The notes: generated by a model not told the origin, from the letters alone. 64,000 bases of DNA from Methylobacterium sp. GXS13 (GCF_001455965.1 NZ_LKKO01000002.1:1-64000); one strand, 5' to 3'; positions 53,093 to 62,177 are shown, numbered from the stretch's first letter. A program made the numbers and translations.

Positions 53093-54397
53093 TCAGGTAT
53101 CCGCGTGCAGGACCCGGCCGCGGGTCTCGGGCAGCGCGAAAGCCGCCAGGAAGAAGATCCCGTAGGCGATGGCCGCGAAGATCGCGATGGCGGAGGCGAG
53201 GCCGGCACGCTCGGCGAGATAACCGACCAGCGCCGGGAACAGGGCGCCGACGCCCCGGCCGAAATTGTAGCAGAATCCCTGCCCCGAGCCGCGCAGGCGG
53301 GTCGGGTAGAGTTCGGTCAGGAATGCGCCCATCCCGGAGAAGTAGCCGGAGGCGAAGAACCCGAGCGGGAAGCCCAGCACCCAGAGCACGCTGTTGGACA
53401 GCGGGATCTGGGTGTAGGCGACGATCACCGCGATGGCGCCGAGCGAGAAGATCAGGAAGAGCGGCCGCCGCCCGAGCCGGTCTGCGAGCCAGGCGCCGAC
53501 CAGGTAGCCGGCGAACGAGCCGATGATCAGCGCGGCGAGGTAGCCCGTGGAGGACACCACCGACAGGCCGCGCTCGGTGGTGAGAAAGCGCGGCACCCAG
53601 GTGGTGATCGCGTAATAGCCGCCCTGGCAGCCCGCCGCCGCCAGCGAGGCGAGCAGAGTGGTCTTCAGGATCGGCCCGGAAAAGATCTCCCAGATCTTCG
53701 GCCGGTCGCCGGTGGCGATGGCCCGGGCGCGGGTCTCGGCGGCCACCTGCGGCTCCTGCACGTAGCGGCGCAGGTAGAAGATCAACAGGGCCGGAAGGGC
53801 GCCGATCGCGAACATCCAGCGCCACGCGATCTCAGGCGGCAGCAGCGAGAAGGTCACCGCCTGGGCGAGCACCGCCATGCCCCAGCCGATCGCCCAGCCG
53901 GACTGGACCGAGCCGACGGCGCGGCCGCGATACTCGGCCCGGATGGTCTCGCCGATCAGCACCGCGCCGGCCGCCCACTCACCGCCGAAGCCGAGCCCCA
54001 GGATCGCCCGGGCGATGAGCAACTGCTCGAAATTCTGCACGAAGGCGCAGAGCAGCGAGAAGACCGAGAACCACAGGATGGTGATCTGGAGGGTGAGCAC
54101 CCGGCCGATCCGATCGGCGACGAAGCCGGCGAGCCAGCCGCCGAGCGCCGAGGCCAGCAGGGTCACCGTCGCAGCGAGGCCGGCGGTGCCGGAATCGACG
54201 TGCCACAGGGCCATGATCGTCCCGATCACCAGCGGGTAGATCATGAAGTCCATGCCGTCGAGGCACCACCCGGCGGCGCAGGCCCAGAAGGTGTGCCGCT
54301 CCGTCGCGTTCATGGAACGGTAGAAGGCCATCAGGCTGGCATCGCGGATTTCCACCGCCTCCACGCCCGTATTCCCCGCCCCGGCTTTCGTACGCAT
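53093..54397 (-). CDS. MFS transporter, organic-acid type
   Basis: A 434-residue, 12-helix major facilitator. CAAGWCLDGMDFMIYPLVIG starts the first helix, ADRIGRVLTLQITILW is the loop 2-3 signature, RAILGLGFGGEWAAGAVLIG lies in helix 4, and ADRLGRRPLFLIF repeats the motif in the second half. The style fits aromatic-acid or sialate/H+ symporters (AAHS/MHS). Its close linkage to an amidohydrolase suggests an aromatic or lactone substrate. GGGAGAG precedes the ATG at 54397; the in-frame start at 54517 crosses a terminator and is rejected. Confidence 0.92.
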   Translation of the reverse strand: MRTKAGAGNTGVEAVEIRDASLMAFYRSMNATERHTFWACAAGWCLDGMDFMIYPLVIGTIMALWHVDSGTAGLAATVTLLASALGGWLAGFVADRIGRVLTLQITILWFSVFSLLCAFVQNFEQLLIARAILGLGFGGEWAAGAVLIGETIRAEYRGRAVGSVQSGWAIGWGMAVLAQAVTFSLLPPEIAWRWMFAIGALPALLIFYLRRYVQEPQVAAETRARAIATGDRPKIWEIFSGPILKTTLLASLAAAGCQGGYYAITTWVPRFLTTERGLSVVSSTGYLAALIIGSFAGYLVGAWLADRLGRRPLFLIFSLGAIAVIVAYTQIPLSNSVLWVLGFPLGFFASGYFSGMGAFLTELYPTRLRGSGQGFCYNFGRGVGALFPALVGYLAERAGLASAIAIFAAIAYGIFFLAAFALPETRGRVLHADT

Positions 54398-54472
54398 CAC
54401 ACTCTCCCACAACGGGAAAGCAGTATCGGCGCCAATGGCCGAGCTTTGCAACCGTCGGGTGGTGCCACGCAA

Positions 54473-54502
54473 GGGAAAGGCCGCCCGGAGGCGGCCTTTC
54501 CC
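54473..54502. terminator. Strong terminator between the glycine-rich and MFS genes
   Basis: GGGAAAGGCCGCC (54473-54485) and GGCGGCCTTTCCC (54490-54502) are exact reverse complements with loop CGGA: a 13-bp stem, 40 bases after the stop of the leftward glycine-rich gene. Confidence 0.8.
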
Positions 54503-54541
54503 AACGATCGTGCCCAAGGATTCGGGTTCGGTCGATGCCGC

Positions 54542-55093
54542 TCAGTAGCAGCGCTCGACCAGCACCCGGCGGTAGCCGTAGGGCGTCCAGCGGGTCCGCG
54601 GGACCGTGTAGCAGCCGCCGCCGTACCCGTAATCGCCAGCGTAGCCGTAGCCGCCGCCATAGCCGACCGGGGCGTAGCCGCCGCCGTAGCCGTAACCGTA
54701 GCCCGGATAGCCGTAGCCACCGCCGTAGCCGCCATAGAGGCCGCCGGCCGCCAAGCCGAGCCCGACGCCAAGACCCAGGCCGCCGAGACCGTAGCCATAG
54801 CCACCGCGATAGCCGTAACCGCGGCCGTAGAAGCCCCGGCCGTAGCCGCCTCGGAACCCGCCATAGCCGCCGCGGTACCCGCCGAAGCCGGCGCCGCGGA
54901 AGCCGCCGAACCCACCACCCCGGAATCCGCCGCCGCCGAAGCCATGGCCGAAGCCGCCACCGTGGAACCCGCCACCGAAGCCACCGCCATGGAATCCGCC
55001 ACCGCCGAAGCCGCGCGCATCCGCGCCGGCCGGCATCAGGACCAGGGCACCCGCGGCCAGCATGGCCGAGCCAAGCATTGCACCCTTCATCAT
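54542..55093 (-). CDS. Exported glycine/tyrosine-rich repeat protein
   Basis: A 183-residue protein. The signal peptide (MLGSAMLAAGALVLMPAGADA) ends near residue 26. The mature chain is composed of repeats of GGGFHGGGFGGGF and GYGGGYGYPGYGYG types, low-complexity and probably disordered or aggregating at the surface. Only the last 25 residues (TVPRTRWTPYGYRRVLVERC) have ordinary sequence, including cysteines. Such proteins occur in many Methylobacterium and Bradyrhizobium genomes without known role. A 13-bp terminator follows it. Confidence 0.8.
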   Translation of the reverse strand: MMKGAMLGSAMLAAGALVLMPAGADARGFGGGGFHGGGFGGGFHGGGFGHGFGGGGFRGGGFGGFRGAGFGGYRGGYGGFRGGYGRGFYGRGYGYRGGYGYGLGGLGLGVGLGLAAGGLYGGYGGGYGYPGYGYGYGGGYAPVGYGGGYGYAGDYGYGGGCYTVPRTRWTPYGYRRVLVERCY

Positions 55094-55312
55094 GTATCTC
55101 CGTCGATCAAAACCGCCCTCGTGAGCCAGAAACGCCCGAATATGGAAAACAGTTCAGCTGCCGCCCGCGGCGCGCCGCCGCTGGCCCGGGGCACAAGCCC
55201 GGCGCCATCTCGCGGGCCGATGGTGCGGTTCCGGACACCAAAATCGCCGTTTTCAGGGGCGAGAGGCGCTGCGCCCGCCCTCGGCTCCGCCTGGGGCATC
55301 ACGGAACCACCG

Positions 55313-56068
55313 ATGACGACGCGCCCGGTTCACGCTCTGTTGATCGCGCTGCTGGCGCTCACCGTCCTCGCCCGGGGCGCCCTGGCGGCGCCGGCCGCGC
55401 CGGATCTGTGCCGCGCCGTCCAGGCGCAGGGCGAAAGCTTCACGGTCTGCACCATCGATCTGCGGCGCCAGCGGCTGCGACTGTTCTGGCTCCAGGAGGA
55501 CGGTCGCCCCTACGGCGCGCTGGGAACCCTGGCCGAGAAGCAGGGCGGGCGCCTCGGCTTCGCGATGAATGCCGGCATGTACGACAAGGATCAGGCGCCG
55601 GTGGGCCTCTATGTCGAGGACGGGCGCGAGATGAAGCGCGTCTCCACCGCGGACGGCCCGGGCAATTTCCATCTCAAGCCCAACGGGATCTTCTGGGTGA
55701 AGGGCGACAAGGCCGGGGTGCTCGACACCGGCCATTACCTGCGGGCGAAGATCCGGCCGGACTTCGCCACGCAATCGGGCCCGATGCTGGTGATCGATGG
55801 GCAGATCCACCCCAAGATTTCCGCCGACGGTCCGAGCCAGAAGATCCGCAACGGCGTCGGGGTGCAGGAGGACGGGCGCGTGGCGGTGTTCGCCATCTCC
55901 GAGCGCCCGGTGACCTTCGGCGCCTTCGCCCGCCTGTTCCGGGACGACCTCGGCTGCCGCAACGCCCTGTTCCTCGACGGGACGGTCTCGAGCCTCTACG
56001 CGCCGAATCTCAGCCGCTCGGACATCAGCCGGCCGCTGGGGCCCCTGGTCGGGGCGATGGCGCGCTGA
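55313..56068 (+). CDS. Phosphodiester glycosidase family (DUF2233) exported protein
   Basis: A 251-residue protein. Signal peptide MTTRPVHALLIALLALTVLA with cleavage near LAAPA. The NAGPA/DUF2233 fold is seen in GFAMNAGMYDKDQAPVGLYV, NFHLKPNGIFWV, FATQSGPMLVIDG, IRNGVGVQEDGRVAVFAIS and ALFLDGTVSSLY (FLDGxxSS). In animals the domain uncovers mannose-6-phosphate; bacterial roles are unknown but surface or exopolysaccharide processing is proposed. Start at 55313; a distant longer frame on this strand is spurious. Confidence 0.87.
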   Translation: MTTRPVHALLIALLALTVLARGALAAPAAPDLCRAVQAQGESFTVCTIDLRRQRLRLFWLQEDGRPYGALGTLAEKQGGRLGFAMNAGMYDKDQAPVGLYVEDGREMKRVSTADGPGNFHLKPNGIFWVKGDKAGVLDTGHYLRAKIRPDFATQSGPMLVIDGQIHPKISADGPSQKIRNGVGVQEDGRVAVFAISERPVTFGAFARLFRDDLGCRNALFLDGTVSSLYAPNLSRSDISRPLGPLVGAMAR

Positions 56069-56217
56069 AGGCGCGCTCGGCATCCCGCGCGACGGCGTAT
56101 CTGATCCTGAATCGCGACGCGGAATGACCGCGCGGCCCTGAACGGCTCGCCACCGATCGACGTCCGATCCGAGGCCGTAAGGTCGAAGGCCCGGCTGTCC
56201 GGAACCACCGTTCGCGC

Positions 56218-56246
56218 TTGGACACGCGACCCGCCCCCAATATACT
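56218..56246 (+). promoter_or_regulatory. Predicted sigma-70 promoter of the beta-galactosidase gene
   Basis: TTGGAC (56218-56223) and TATACT (56241-56246) with a 17-base spacer, in a locally AT-rich patch. AAAGGGGGG, an unusually strong ribosome site, follows and lies just before the ATG at 56270. Confidence 0.7.
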
Positions 56247-56269
56247 CAGACAAAATAAAGGGGGGAATC

Positions 56270-58369
56270 ATGGGTCGGTTGCGGCTTTTCGGTAGCGTCG
56301 TAGCGATGGCGATCGCGACGAGCTCGGCGGGGGCGCAAGTCCCGCAGACGATCCTGTACGGCGCGGCCTATTACGACGAGTATACGCCGGTCGATCGGGT
56401 CGACGAGGACGCCCGGATGATGAAGGCGGCGGGCATCACCGTCGTCCGTATCGCCGAATCCACTTGGGGCACGCTGGAGCCTCAGCCAAACGTCTTCGCG
56501 TTCGACCATATCGACCGGACCCTCGCGGCGATGAACCGTGAGGGCATCAAGGTCATCATCGGCACGCCGACCTATGCCGTGCCGACGTGGTTGGCGCGCC
56601 AGCACCCCGACATCCTGCTGCAGCCGGGCGCCTACGGTCCGCGGCAGAATATGGACATCACCAATCCCCATTATCGCGCGGCCGCCGAGCGCGTCATCGT
56701 CGCCCTGGTCGACCACGTGAAGGACGATCCCGCGGTCATCGGGTATCAGGTCGACAACGAGACCAAATCGTTCGGAACCAGCGGACCCAACGTCCAGGCA
56801 GCCTTCGTTGCGGCCATGAAGAAGAAATGGTCGAGCCTTGACGATCTCAACAAGGCTTGGGGGCTCGACTATTGGAGCAACCGGATCAACAGCTGGGACG
56901 ATTTCCCGTCGGCCAACGCGTCGATCAACGCCAGTATGACGAACGCCTTCCAGGCCTTCCAGCGGGGGCTCGTGACCGACTTCCTCGCGTGGCAGGCGGA
57001 TCTGGTCCGTCGGCACGCCCGCCCCGGCCAGTTCGTCACCCAGAACTTCGACCTCGACTGGCGCGGCTATTCCTACGGCATCCAGCCCGACGTGAACCAT
57101 TGGGAGGCCGCCAAGGCGCTCGATGTGGCCGGCATCGACATCTACCATCCCAGCCAGGAGAAGCTGACCGGGACCGAGATCGCCTTCGGCGGCGACGTGG
57201 CCCGCTCGATGCGCGGCGGCGCGAATTACCTGGTGATCGAGACGCAGGCGCAGGGGTTCCCGGAATGGACGCCCTTCCCCGGACAGCTGCGCCTGCAGGC
57301 CTTCAGCCACCTCGCCTCGGGTGCGAAGATGGTCGAATACTGGCATTGGGCCACGACCACGAACGCGTTCGAGACCTACTGGCGCGGATTGCTCACGCAG
57401 GACTACAAGCCCAACCCGGTCTACGACGAGGCGAAGACGATCGGCGCCGACCTCAAGCGGCTCGGGCCGAAGCTCGCTGGCATGAAGAAGACGAACCGCG
57501 TCGCCCTCTACGTCAGCAACGCCGCGTTGAGTGCCTTCGATTCGTTCAAGATCAACACGCACGACTTCAAGGGCAATGCCGATCGGACGCCGGTGACCTA
57601 CAACGAGGTGGTGCGCGGATTCTACGATGCGCTCTACCGGCAGAACATCGAGGTGGATCTGATCTCTCCGTCCTCCACGGTGCCGCTCGATCAATACAAG
57701 CTGATCGTGGTGCCGGCGCTCTACGCGGCGAGCGACGCGGAGATCGCCAAGCTCAATGACTGCGCCAAGGCCGGCACCCACCTGCTCTACACGTTCAAAA
57801 GCGGCTTCTCCGACGAGAACACGAAGGTGCGCTTCGCGGCGCAGCCGGGCGGGATCGCGCAGGCGGCGGGGGTGACCTATCAGCTGTTCACGGTCCCCGA
57901 GGGCGTATCCCTCGCGGGCGACCCGTTCGGCGTCGGCGCGGCCGACAACAAGGCCCGCTGGTGGATGGAGATGTTGAGCCCGACCACCGCGACGGTGGTG
58001 GCGCGCTACCAGAGCCCGTCCTGGCCCGCCGCCGCCGCGGTGACGCGCAACAGCTGGGGCTCGGGCGAGGTGAGCTATGTCGGCTTCATGCCGACCGATG
58101 CCCTGGCGGAGAAGATCCTGGCGGATGCGGCCAAGCGTGCTGGGATCGAGGTCCCCGCGGTGCACTGGCCGATCATCGTGCGCGGGGGCACGCTGACGAA
58201 CGGGCATCCGGTCCGCTACGTGCTGAACTACTCCGCAACGGCCCAGGCCACGCCCGCGATGGTGAGCGGCACCGAGCTCCTCAGTGGTCGGGCGGTCACG
58301 CGCGGCAAGCCGATCGACCTGCCGGCTTGGGGCGTCGCGATCCTCGAAGGCGAGTCCGCGACGCCCTGA
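56270..58369 (+). CDS. Exported GH42-type beta-galactosidase
   Basis: A 699-residue glycoside hydrolase with a signal peptide (VVAMAIATSSAGA). The GH42 barrel begins ILYGAAYYDEYTPVDRVDED. The acid/base Glu164 is in YQVDNETKSFG and the nucleophile Glu324 in YLVIETQAQGF. The trimerisation domain (NEVVRGFYDALYRQNIEVDL, SSTVPLDQYKLIVVPALYA) and a C-terminal beta domain follow. It should hydrolyse beta-galactosides, with export suggesting action on plant cell-wall or mucilage sugars. Its composition is less GC-rich than its neighbours, and it has its own promoter, suggesting acquisition. No sugar transporter is adjacent. Confidence 0.9.
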   Translation: MGRLRLFGSVVAMAIATSSAGAQVPQTILYGAAYYDEYTPVDRVDEDARMMKAAGITVVRIAESTWGTLEPQPNVFAFDHIDRTLAAMNREGIKVIIGTPTYAVPTWLARQHPDILLQPGAYGPRQNMDITNPHYRAAAERVIVALVDHVKDDPAVIGYQVDNETKSFGTSGPNVQAAFVAAMKKKWSSLDDLNKAWGLDYWSNRINSWDDFPSANASINASMTNAFQAFQRGLVTDFLAWQADLVRRHARPGQFVTQNFDLDWRGYSYGIQPDVNHWEAAKALDVAGIDIYHPSQEKLTGTEIAFGGDVARSMRGGANYLVIETQAQGFPEWTPFPGQLRLQAFSHLASGAKMVEYWHWATTTNAFETYWRGLLTQDYKPNPVYDEAKTIGADLKRLGPKLAGMKKTNRVALYVSNAALSAFDSFKINTHDFKGNADRTPVTYNEVVRGFYDALYRQNIEVDLISPSSTVPLDQYKLIVVPALYAASDAEIAKLNDCAKAGTHLLYTFKSGFSDENTKVRFAAQPGGIAQAAGVTYQLFTVPEGVSLAGDPFGVGAADNKARWWMEMLSPTTATVVARYQSPSWPAAAAVTRNSWGSGEVSYVGFMPTDALAEKILADAAKRAGIEVPAVHWPIIVRGGTLTNGHPVRYVLNYSATAQATPAMVSGTELLSGRAVTRGKPIDLPAWGVAILEGESATP

Positions 58370-58414
58370 TCGGGTCGCGCTCGGCTTGGGGGCCGAGCGC
58401 GACCAGAAGGCGCT

Positions 58415-59533
58415 CTAGCGCTGCCCGAACGCCGTGTCCTTGAACAGGTCCTTGTACTCCCGCGGCTGCGAGCGCCAGTACTGCTTGGGCGCCCGGACCT
58501 GGGCGCCGAGCTCGGCCGCCGCGTGCCAGGGCCAGCGGGGATCGTACAGCATGGCCCGGGCGAGCGAGATCGCGTCGGCCTTGCCCTCGGCCAGGATCGC
58601 CTCGGCCTGCTGCGCCTCGGTGATCAGGCCGACTGCGATGGTGGTGAGCCCGGTCTCGGCCTTGATCCGCTCGGCATAGGGCACCTGGTAGCCCGGCCCG
58701 AGCTTGATCGCCTGCTTGGGCGAGACGCCGCCGGTGGAGACGTGGAGCGCGGGCGAGCCGGCCCGCTTGAGCGCCTGGCCCAGGGCCACGGTCTCGTCGA
58801 GATCCCAGCCGTCCTCGACCCAGTCGGTGGCGGAGACCCGCAGCCAGACCGGGCTGCCCGCCGGCACGACCGCGCGCACGGCGTCGTAGACTTCGAGGGG
58901 AAAGCGCATCCGGTTCTCGAGGCTGCCGCCATACTGGTCGGTGCGCTTGTTGGCGATCGGCGACAGGAACTGGTGCAGCAGGTAGCCGTGGGCACCGTGC
59001 AGCTCCACGGCCTCGATCCCGAGGCGCACGGCGCGCTTGGCCGTGGCGACGAACTGGTCGCGGACGCGCTTCAGGTCGGCGGCGTCGAGGGCGTGGGGGG
59101 GCACCTCGGTCTCGCCGTGCGGGACCGCGGAGGGCGCCTCCGTGCGCCAGCCATAGGGATGCTCGGGCGGGATCTGCTGGCCGCCGGCCCAGGGCGCGTC
59201 GCTCGACGCCTTGCGGCCGGCATGGGCGATCTGGATGCAGACCGGGACCGGGGCGTATTCGCGCACCGCCTCCAGCACCCGGCCGAGCGCCCGCTCGCTT
59301 CCGTCCGAGTACAGGCCGAGATCCCAGGCTGTGATCCGCGCCTCCGGCGAGACCGCGGTGGCCTCCAGGGTCAGCAGGCCGGCGCCCGATTGGGCGAGCT
59401 GGCCGAGATGGATCATGTGCCAGTCGGTAGCCTCGCCGTCCCGGGCCGAATACTGGCACATCGGCGCGATCAGGATGCGGTTCTCAAGGGTGAGGGCATC
59501 CAGGGTGAGCGGTTCGAACAGACGGGCGGTCAT
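58415..59533 (-). CDS. Old yellow enzyme (YqjM/NamA type) NADPH oxidoreductase
   Basis: A 372-residue FMN enzyme. RILIAPMCQYSARDG with Cys26 identifies the YqjM (class II) group; IQIAHAGRKAS, LHGAHGYLLHQFLSP with the substrate histidines, NKRTDQYGGSLENR and ALHVSTGGVSP are the family blocks, and the C-terminal YWRSQPREY closes the site. These enzymes reduce activated alkenes using NADPH. The physiological substrate is unknown; detoxification of electrophiles is common. Start 59533. Confidence 0.93.
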   Translation of the reverse strand: MTARLFEPLTLDALTLENRILIAPMCQYSARDGEATDWHMIHLGQLAQSGAGLLTLEATAVSPEARITAWDLGLYSDGSERALGRVLEAVREYAPVPVCIQIAHAGRKASSDAPWAGGQQIPPEHPYGWRTEAPSAVPHGETEVPPHALDAADLKRVRDQFVATAKRAVRLGIEAVELHGAHGYLLHQFLSPIANKRTDQYGGSLENRMRFPLEVYDAVRAVVPAGSPVWLRVSATDWVEDGWDLDETVALGQALKRAGSPALHVSTGGVSPKQAIKLGPGYQVPYAERIKAETGLTTIAVGLITEAQQAEAILAEGKADAISLARAMLYDPRWPWHAAAELGAQVRAPKQYWRSQPREYKDLFKDTAFGQR

Positions 59534-59738
59534 GGGGCGGCTCCGTTACGGGCCGGACCTATGTGGCGCAAGGGCGCGGCCGGGGCCAGCGCCAGCCTGT
59601 GCGGACGCTCACGCGCCATGCAGGCGGCGCAAGACCCGGCGGGAACCGACCGCCCATTCGTTAACTTTTGGCAGGACGACGGCCTGAAGCCGGCGATGCG
59701 AACCGCCTGAGGGGGCGAGATCGCGCGAGGTCCTCTCC

Positions 59739-60230
59739 ATGTTGCTCCCGAACCGTTCCACCCGCATCGCCGCCCTGGCCGCGGCCCCGTTCGCCCTGGC
59801 GGCGTTCCTTGCCGTCCCGGCCGATGCCCAGCCGGCCGCGTTCGGCGGTCCGAAGATCCTGATCCACGGCAATTACTGCGGCCCGGGCAACAACGCCCCG
59901 CTGCCGCCGATCGATGCCCTCGACGCGGCCTGCGCCCGCCACGATGCCTGCACGCCGAACGGCGGCCTGCCGTCCCAGGCCTGCAACCTGCGCCTCCAGC
60001 GGGACGCGGCCCTGATCTCGCGCGATCCGCGCCAGTCCGAGGATCTGCGGGCCATGGCGGGCCTGGTCGCCGCGAGCGCGACGCTGATGCCGACCGAGTC
60101 GGGCCCGCAGCGCCTGCCGGCTTCGGTGTCGACCGGCGCCATGCCGGACGCCTACGCGCCGGGCCTGTCGCAGCCGGCCCCGGCGGCCGATGTGCCCGAC
60201 GAGGATTCGGACGGCGCCGACGTCGAGTGA
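59739..60230 (+). CDS. Exported phospholipase A2-like protein
   Basis: A 163-residue protein with a signal peptide ending around residue 30 (AAFLAVPADA). Residues 42-72 read IHGNYCGPGNNAPLPPIDAL followed by DAACARHDACT. This is the PLA2 pattern: calcium loop Y-C-G-x-G and active-site helix CxxHDxC (His68-Asp69), with C47, C65, C71 and C82 available for disulfides. The remaining half is disordered. Bacterial PLA2-like domains are rare and may act on phospholipids or be structural. Expected in the periplasm or outside. No lipase partner is adjacent. Confidence 0.75.
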   Translation: MLLPNRSTRIAALAAAPFALAAFLAVPADAQPAAFGGPKILIHGNYCGPGNNAPLPPIDALDAACARHDACTPNGGLPSQACNLRLQRDAALISRDPRQSEDLRAMAGLVAASATLMPTESGPQRLPASVSTGAMPDAYAPGLSQPAPAADVPDEDSDGADVE

Positions 60231-60270
60231 GGCCGCGCCTCGCCGCCCTGCCCCGGCTCCGTTCGGTCAC

Positions 60271-61584
60271 TCAGGGGCGGGCGGCGGCGCCCCGCGCATG
60301 CCCCAGGAAGAACCGGACCATCGCGCGGCTCGCATCCGGGCCGCGGGGCTCGGTGAACGACCCGTCCGGGCTGCCGCCCGACCAGGCATGCCCGGCCCCG
60401 TGCAGGACCCAATATTCCAGCCGCGCCTGGCCGGTGCCGTCGCTGCGGACGGTGCGGGTATAGGCGACGCCCCCCGGGCTCGTGCCCCGCTCGACCGTCT
60501 CGGCGAGGCCGGTGACCGCCATGGCCTGGGCGACCACCTGATCGCCGTTGGCCGGGTGGACGGTGCGGTCGACGTCGCCGTGAAACACGATGGTCGGGAC
60601 CGCCTGCCGGTTGCGCCCCGGTGCGCCCCCCTGCCCCTTCATGGCGGCGAAGGCCGAGGCGACGTCCCGGGCCGAGCCGCAGGCCAGGCCGGAATGGACG
60701 CCCACCGCCGCGAACAGGTCCGGATAGGTCGCCGCCAGGATCGCCGCGGCGGCGCCCCCGGCCGAGAGCCCGGCGGCGTAGACCCGGTCCGGATCGGCGG
60801 AGAATTCCGCGACCACCGCCCGGGCGATCCCGGCGAGCAGAGCCGGCTCGCCGCCGTCGCGGGCCTGGTCGCCGGCGGCGTACCAGTTCCAGCAGCGCTG
60901 CATGTTCGCCGACTGGGGCTGCTCCGGATAGGCGACCAGGAAGGTCTGCTCCTCAGCGAGGCGGTTCATCTGCGTGCCAGCGGCGAAGTCGTCCGGGTTC
61001 TGGGTGCAGCCGTGCAGCATCAGGAGCACCGGCAGGGCCTGGCCGGTGTAGCCGCTCGGCACGAACACCTTGTAGCGGCGGCTGCCCGCGGCGGCGGTGA
61101 AGACCCGGTCCTCGAACCGGGCGCCCTCCGGCACGGTGGCGGCGGCCTTGCCCGGCTGAACGGAGCCGCCGGCGAACCCCTCCGCGAAGCCGCCGATGGG
61201 AATGCCGCCGATTGGAATGCCGCCTTGGGCGAGGCTGTCGCGCACGGTGCGCACCACCGCCGCAGCGATGTCGGCCCCGCCGGGGGCGGCCTGTTCCGGG
61301 GCGGCAGCCGGGCTGGGCGCGGTCCAGGCGCCGTCCGGGGATGTCGGCGCCTCCATGTCGATGGTGGTGGATCCGGCGGCCTCGGCCGGGCGGTCGCGTG
61401 CCTCGGCCCAGCGGGCGAAGGCGTCGGCCTGCCGGCGCTGGAACCGCCCCAGGGCGGCGGTCATCCGGGCCGCCCGGGCGGCGCGCTTGCCCTCGGCCTC
61501 GGCCGAGCCGGAGGCGCCGAAGCCGCCGAGCTTCATCTTCGACATGTCGAAGTTCAGAAAATCCATCTTGGGAAAGTGTTTCAT
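60271..61584 (-). CDS. PHB depolymerase family esterase (LpqC type)
   Basis: A 437-residue serine hydrolase. N-terminal 90 residues are charged and helical, followed by a repeat GGIPIGGIPIGG. The alpha/beta-hydrolase domain has LLMLHGCTQNPDDFAAGTQM (oxyanion HGC), GLSAGGAAAAI with the nucleophile near residue 274, VFHGDVDRTVHP with the acid and AGHAWSGG with the histidine. Extracellular esterase-like sequences of this group (Esterase_phd) act on polyhydroxybutyrate or plant-derived esters; no signal peptide is evident here, so it may act inside the cell. AAGGAA precedes the ATG at 61584. It follows the RHH gene by 77 bases. Confidence 0.9.
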   Translation of the reverse strand: MKHFPKMDFLNFDMSKMKLGGFGASGSAEAEGKRAARAARMTAALGRFQRRQADAFARWAEARDRPAEAAGSTTIDMEAPTSPDGAWTAPSPAAAPEQAAPGGADIAAAVVRTVRDSLAQGGIPIGGIPIGGFAEGFAGGSVQPGKAAATVPEGARFEDRVFTAAAGSRRYKVFVPSGYTGQALPVLLMLHGCTQNPDDFAAGTQMNRLAEEQTFLVAYPEQPQSANMQRCWNWYAAGDQARDGGEPALLAGIARAVVAEFSADPDRVYAAGLSAGGAAAAILAATYPDLFAAVGVHSGLACGSARDVASAFAAMKGQGGAPGRNRQAVPTIVFHGDVDRTVHPANGDQVVAQAMAVTGLAETVERGTSPGGVAYTRTVRSDGTGQARLEYWVLHGAGHAWSGGSPDGSFTEPRGPDASRAMVRFFLGHARGAAARP

Positions 61585-61661
61585 CGGGCCGTTCCTTGCG
61601 GGTGGGGACGGACACGGCCGGCTGCTTGGCCCGACTGTGCGGTAGGGATGGTCGGATGGGG

Positions 61662-62081
61662 TCAGGCGATCCGGTCGGCCAGGGCGGCCTTGACGGCGGG
61701 GCTCGCCTGGAACGCGCCCAGCACTTCCACGGAGGCGATGGCGGCGCGCGCCAGTTCGGGGGTGACATCCAGCGCCACGGTGGCGAGGCCGAGGACCTGG
61801 ATGTGCAGGGGCACGCCGGCGTCGCGGGCGGCTTCCAGGGCGGCGCGCGAATAGTGCGAGACGCCCAGGCGCAGCTGGCGTCGGGCCACGGATTGGCGCA
61901 CCGCCTCCTCCTGCCGGTCCAGCTGGTTGCGCACCGCGGTGCGGATGAAGTCGGCCCGGTTGGCGTAGAACCCGTCGCGGACCATCAGGTCGACCCGGCC
62001 GAGATCGACGAAGCCGAGATTGATCGTGATCTTCTCGCTGTCCGGCACCTTGGGCCGGAATTCCTGCACGGTGTCTGTCAT
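61662..62081 (-). CDS. CopG-type ribbon-helix-helix regulator
   Basis: A 139-residue protein. KITINLGFVDLGRVDLMVRD and GFYANRADFIRTAVRNQL form a ribbon-helix-helix DNA-binding domain in residues 18-55. The C-terminal 80 residues are mostly helical (SHYSRAALEAARDAGVPLHI) with no known ligand domain. It is transcribed ahead of the esterase gene and probably regulates it or the polymer metabolism around it. GGGAGGG precedes the ATG at 62081. No toxin gene is near. Confidence 0.82.
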   Translation of the reverse strand: MTDTVQEFRPKVPDSEKITINLGFVDLGRVDLMVRDGFYANRADFIRTAVRNQLDRQEEAVRQSVARRQLRLGVSHYSRAALEAARDAGVPLHIQVLGLATVALDVTPELARAAIASVEVLGAFQASPAVKAALADRIA

Positions 62082-62177
62082 CGCCTCGCCCTCCCTGGGC
62101 CATCCGGTTGGATGGTCTAGAGATGGTAAGCGCATGCTGTGGTGCAAGAGGCGGTTGCCGCGCGGCCCGAAACCAGC

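Noticed and set aside
52979-55312. Long plus-strand frame running into the DUF2233 gene
   Set aside because: It lies over the MFS and amidohydrolase genes in antisense and has low-complexity Arg/Ala-rich text until the true signal peptide at 55313.
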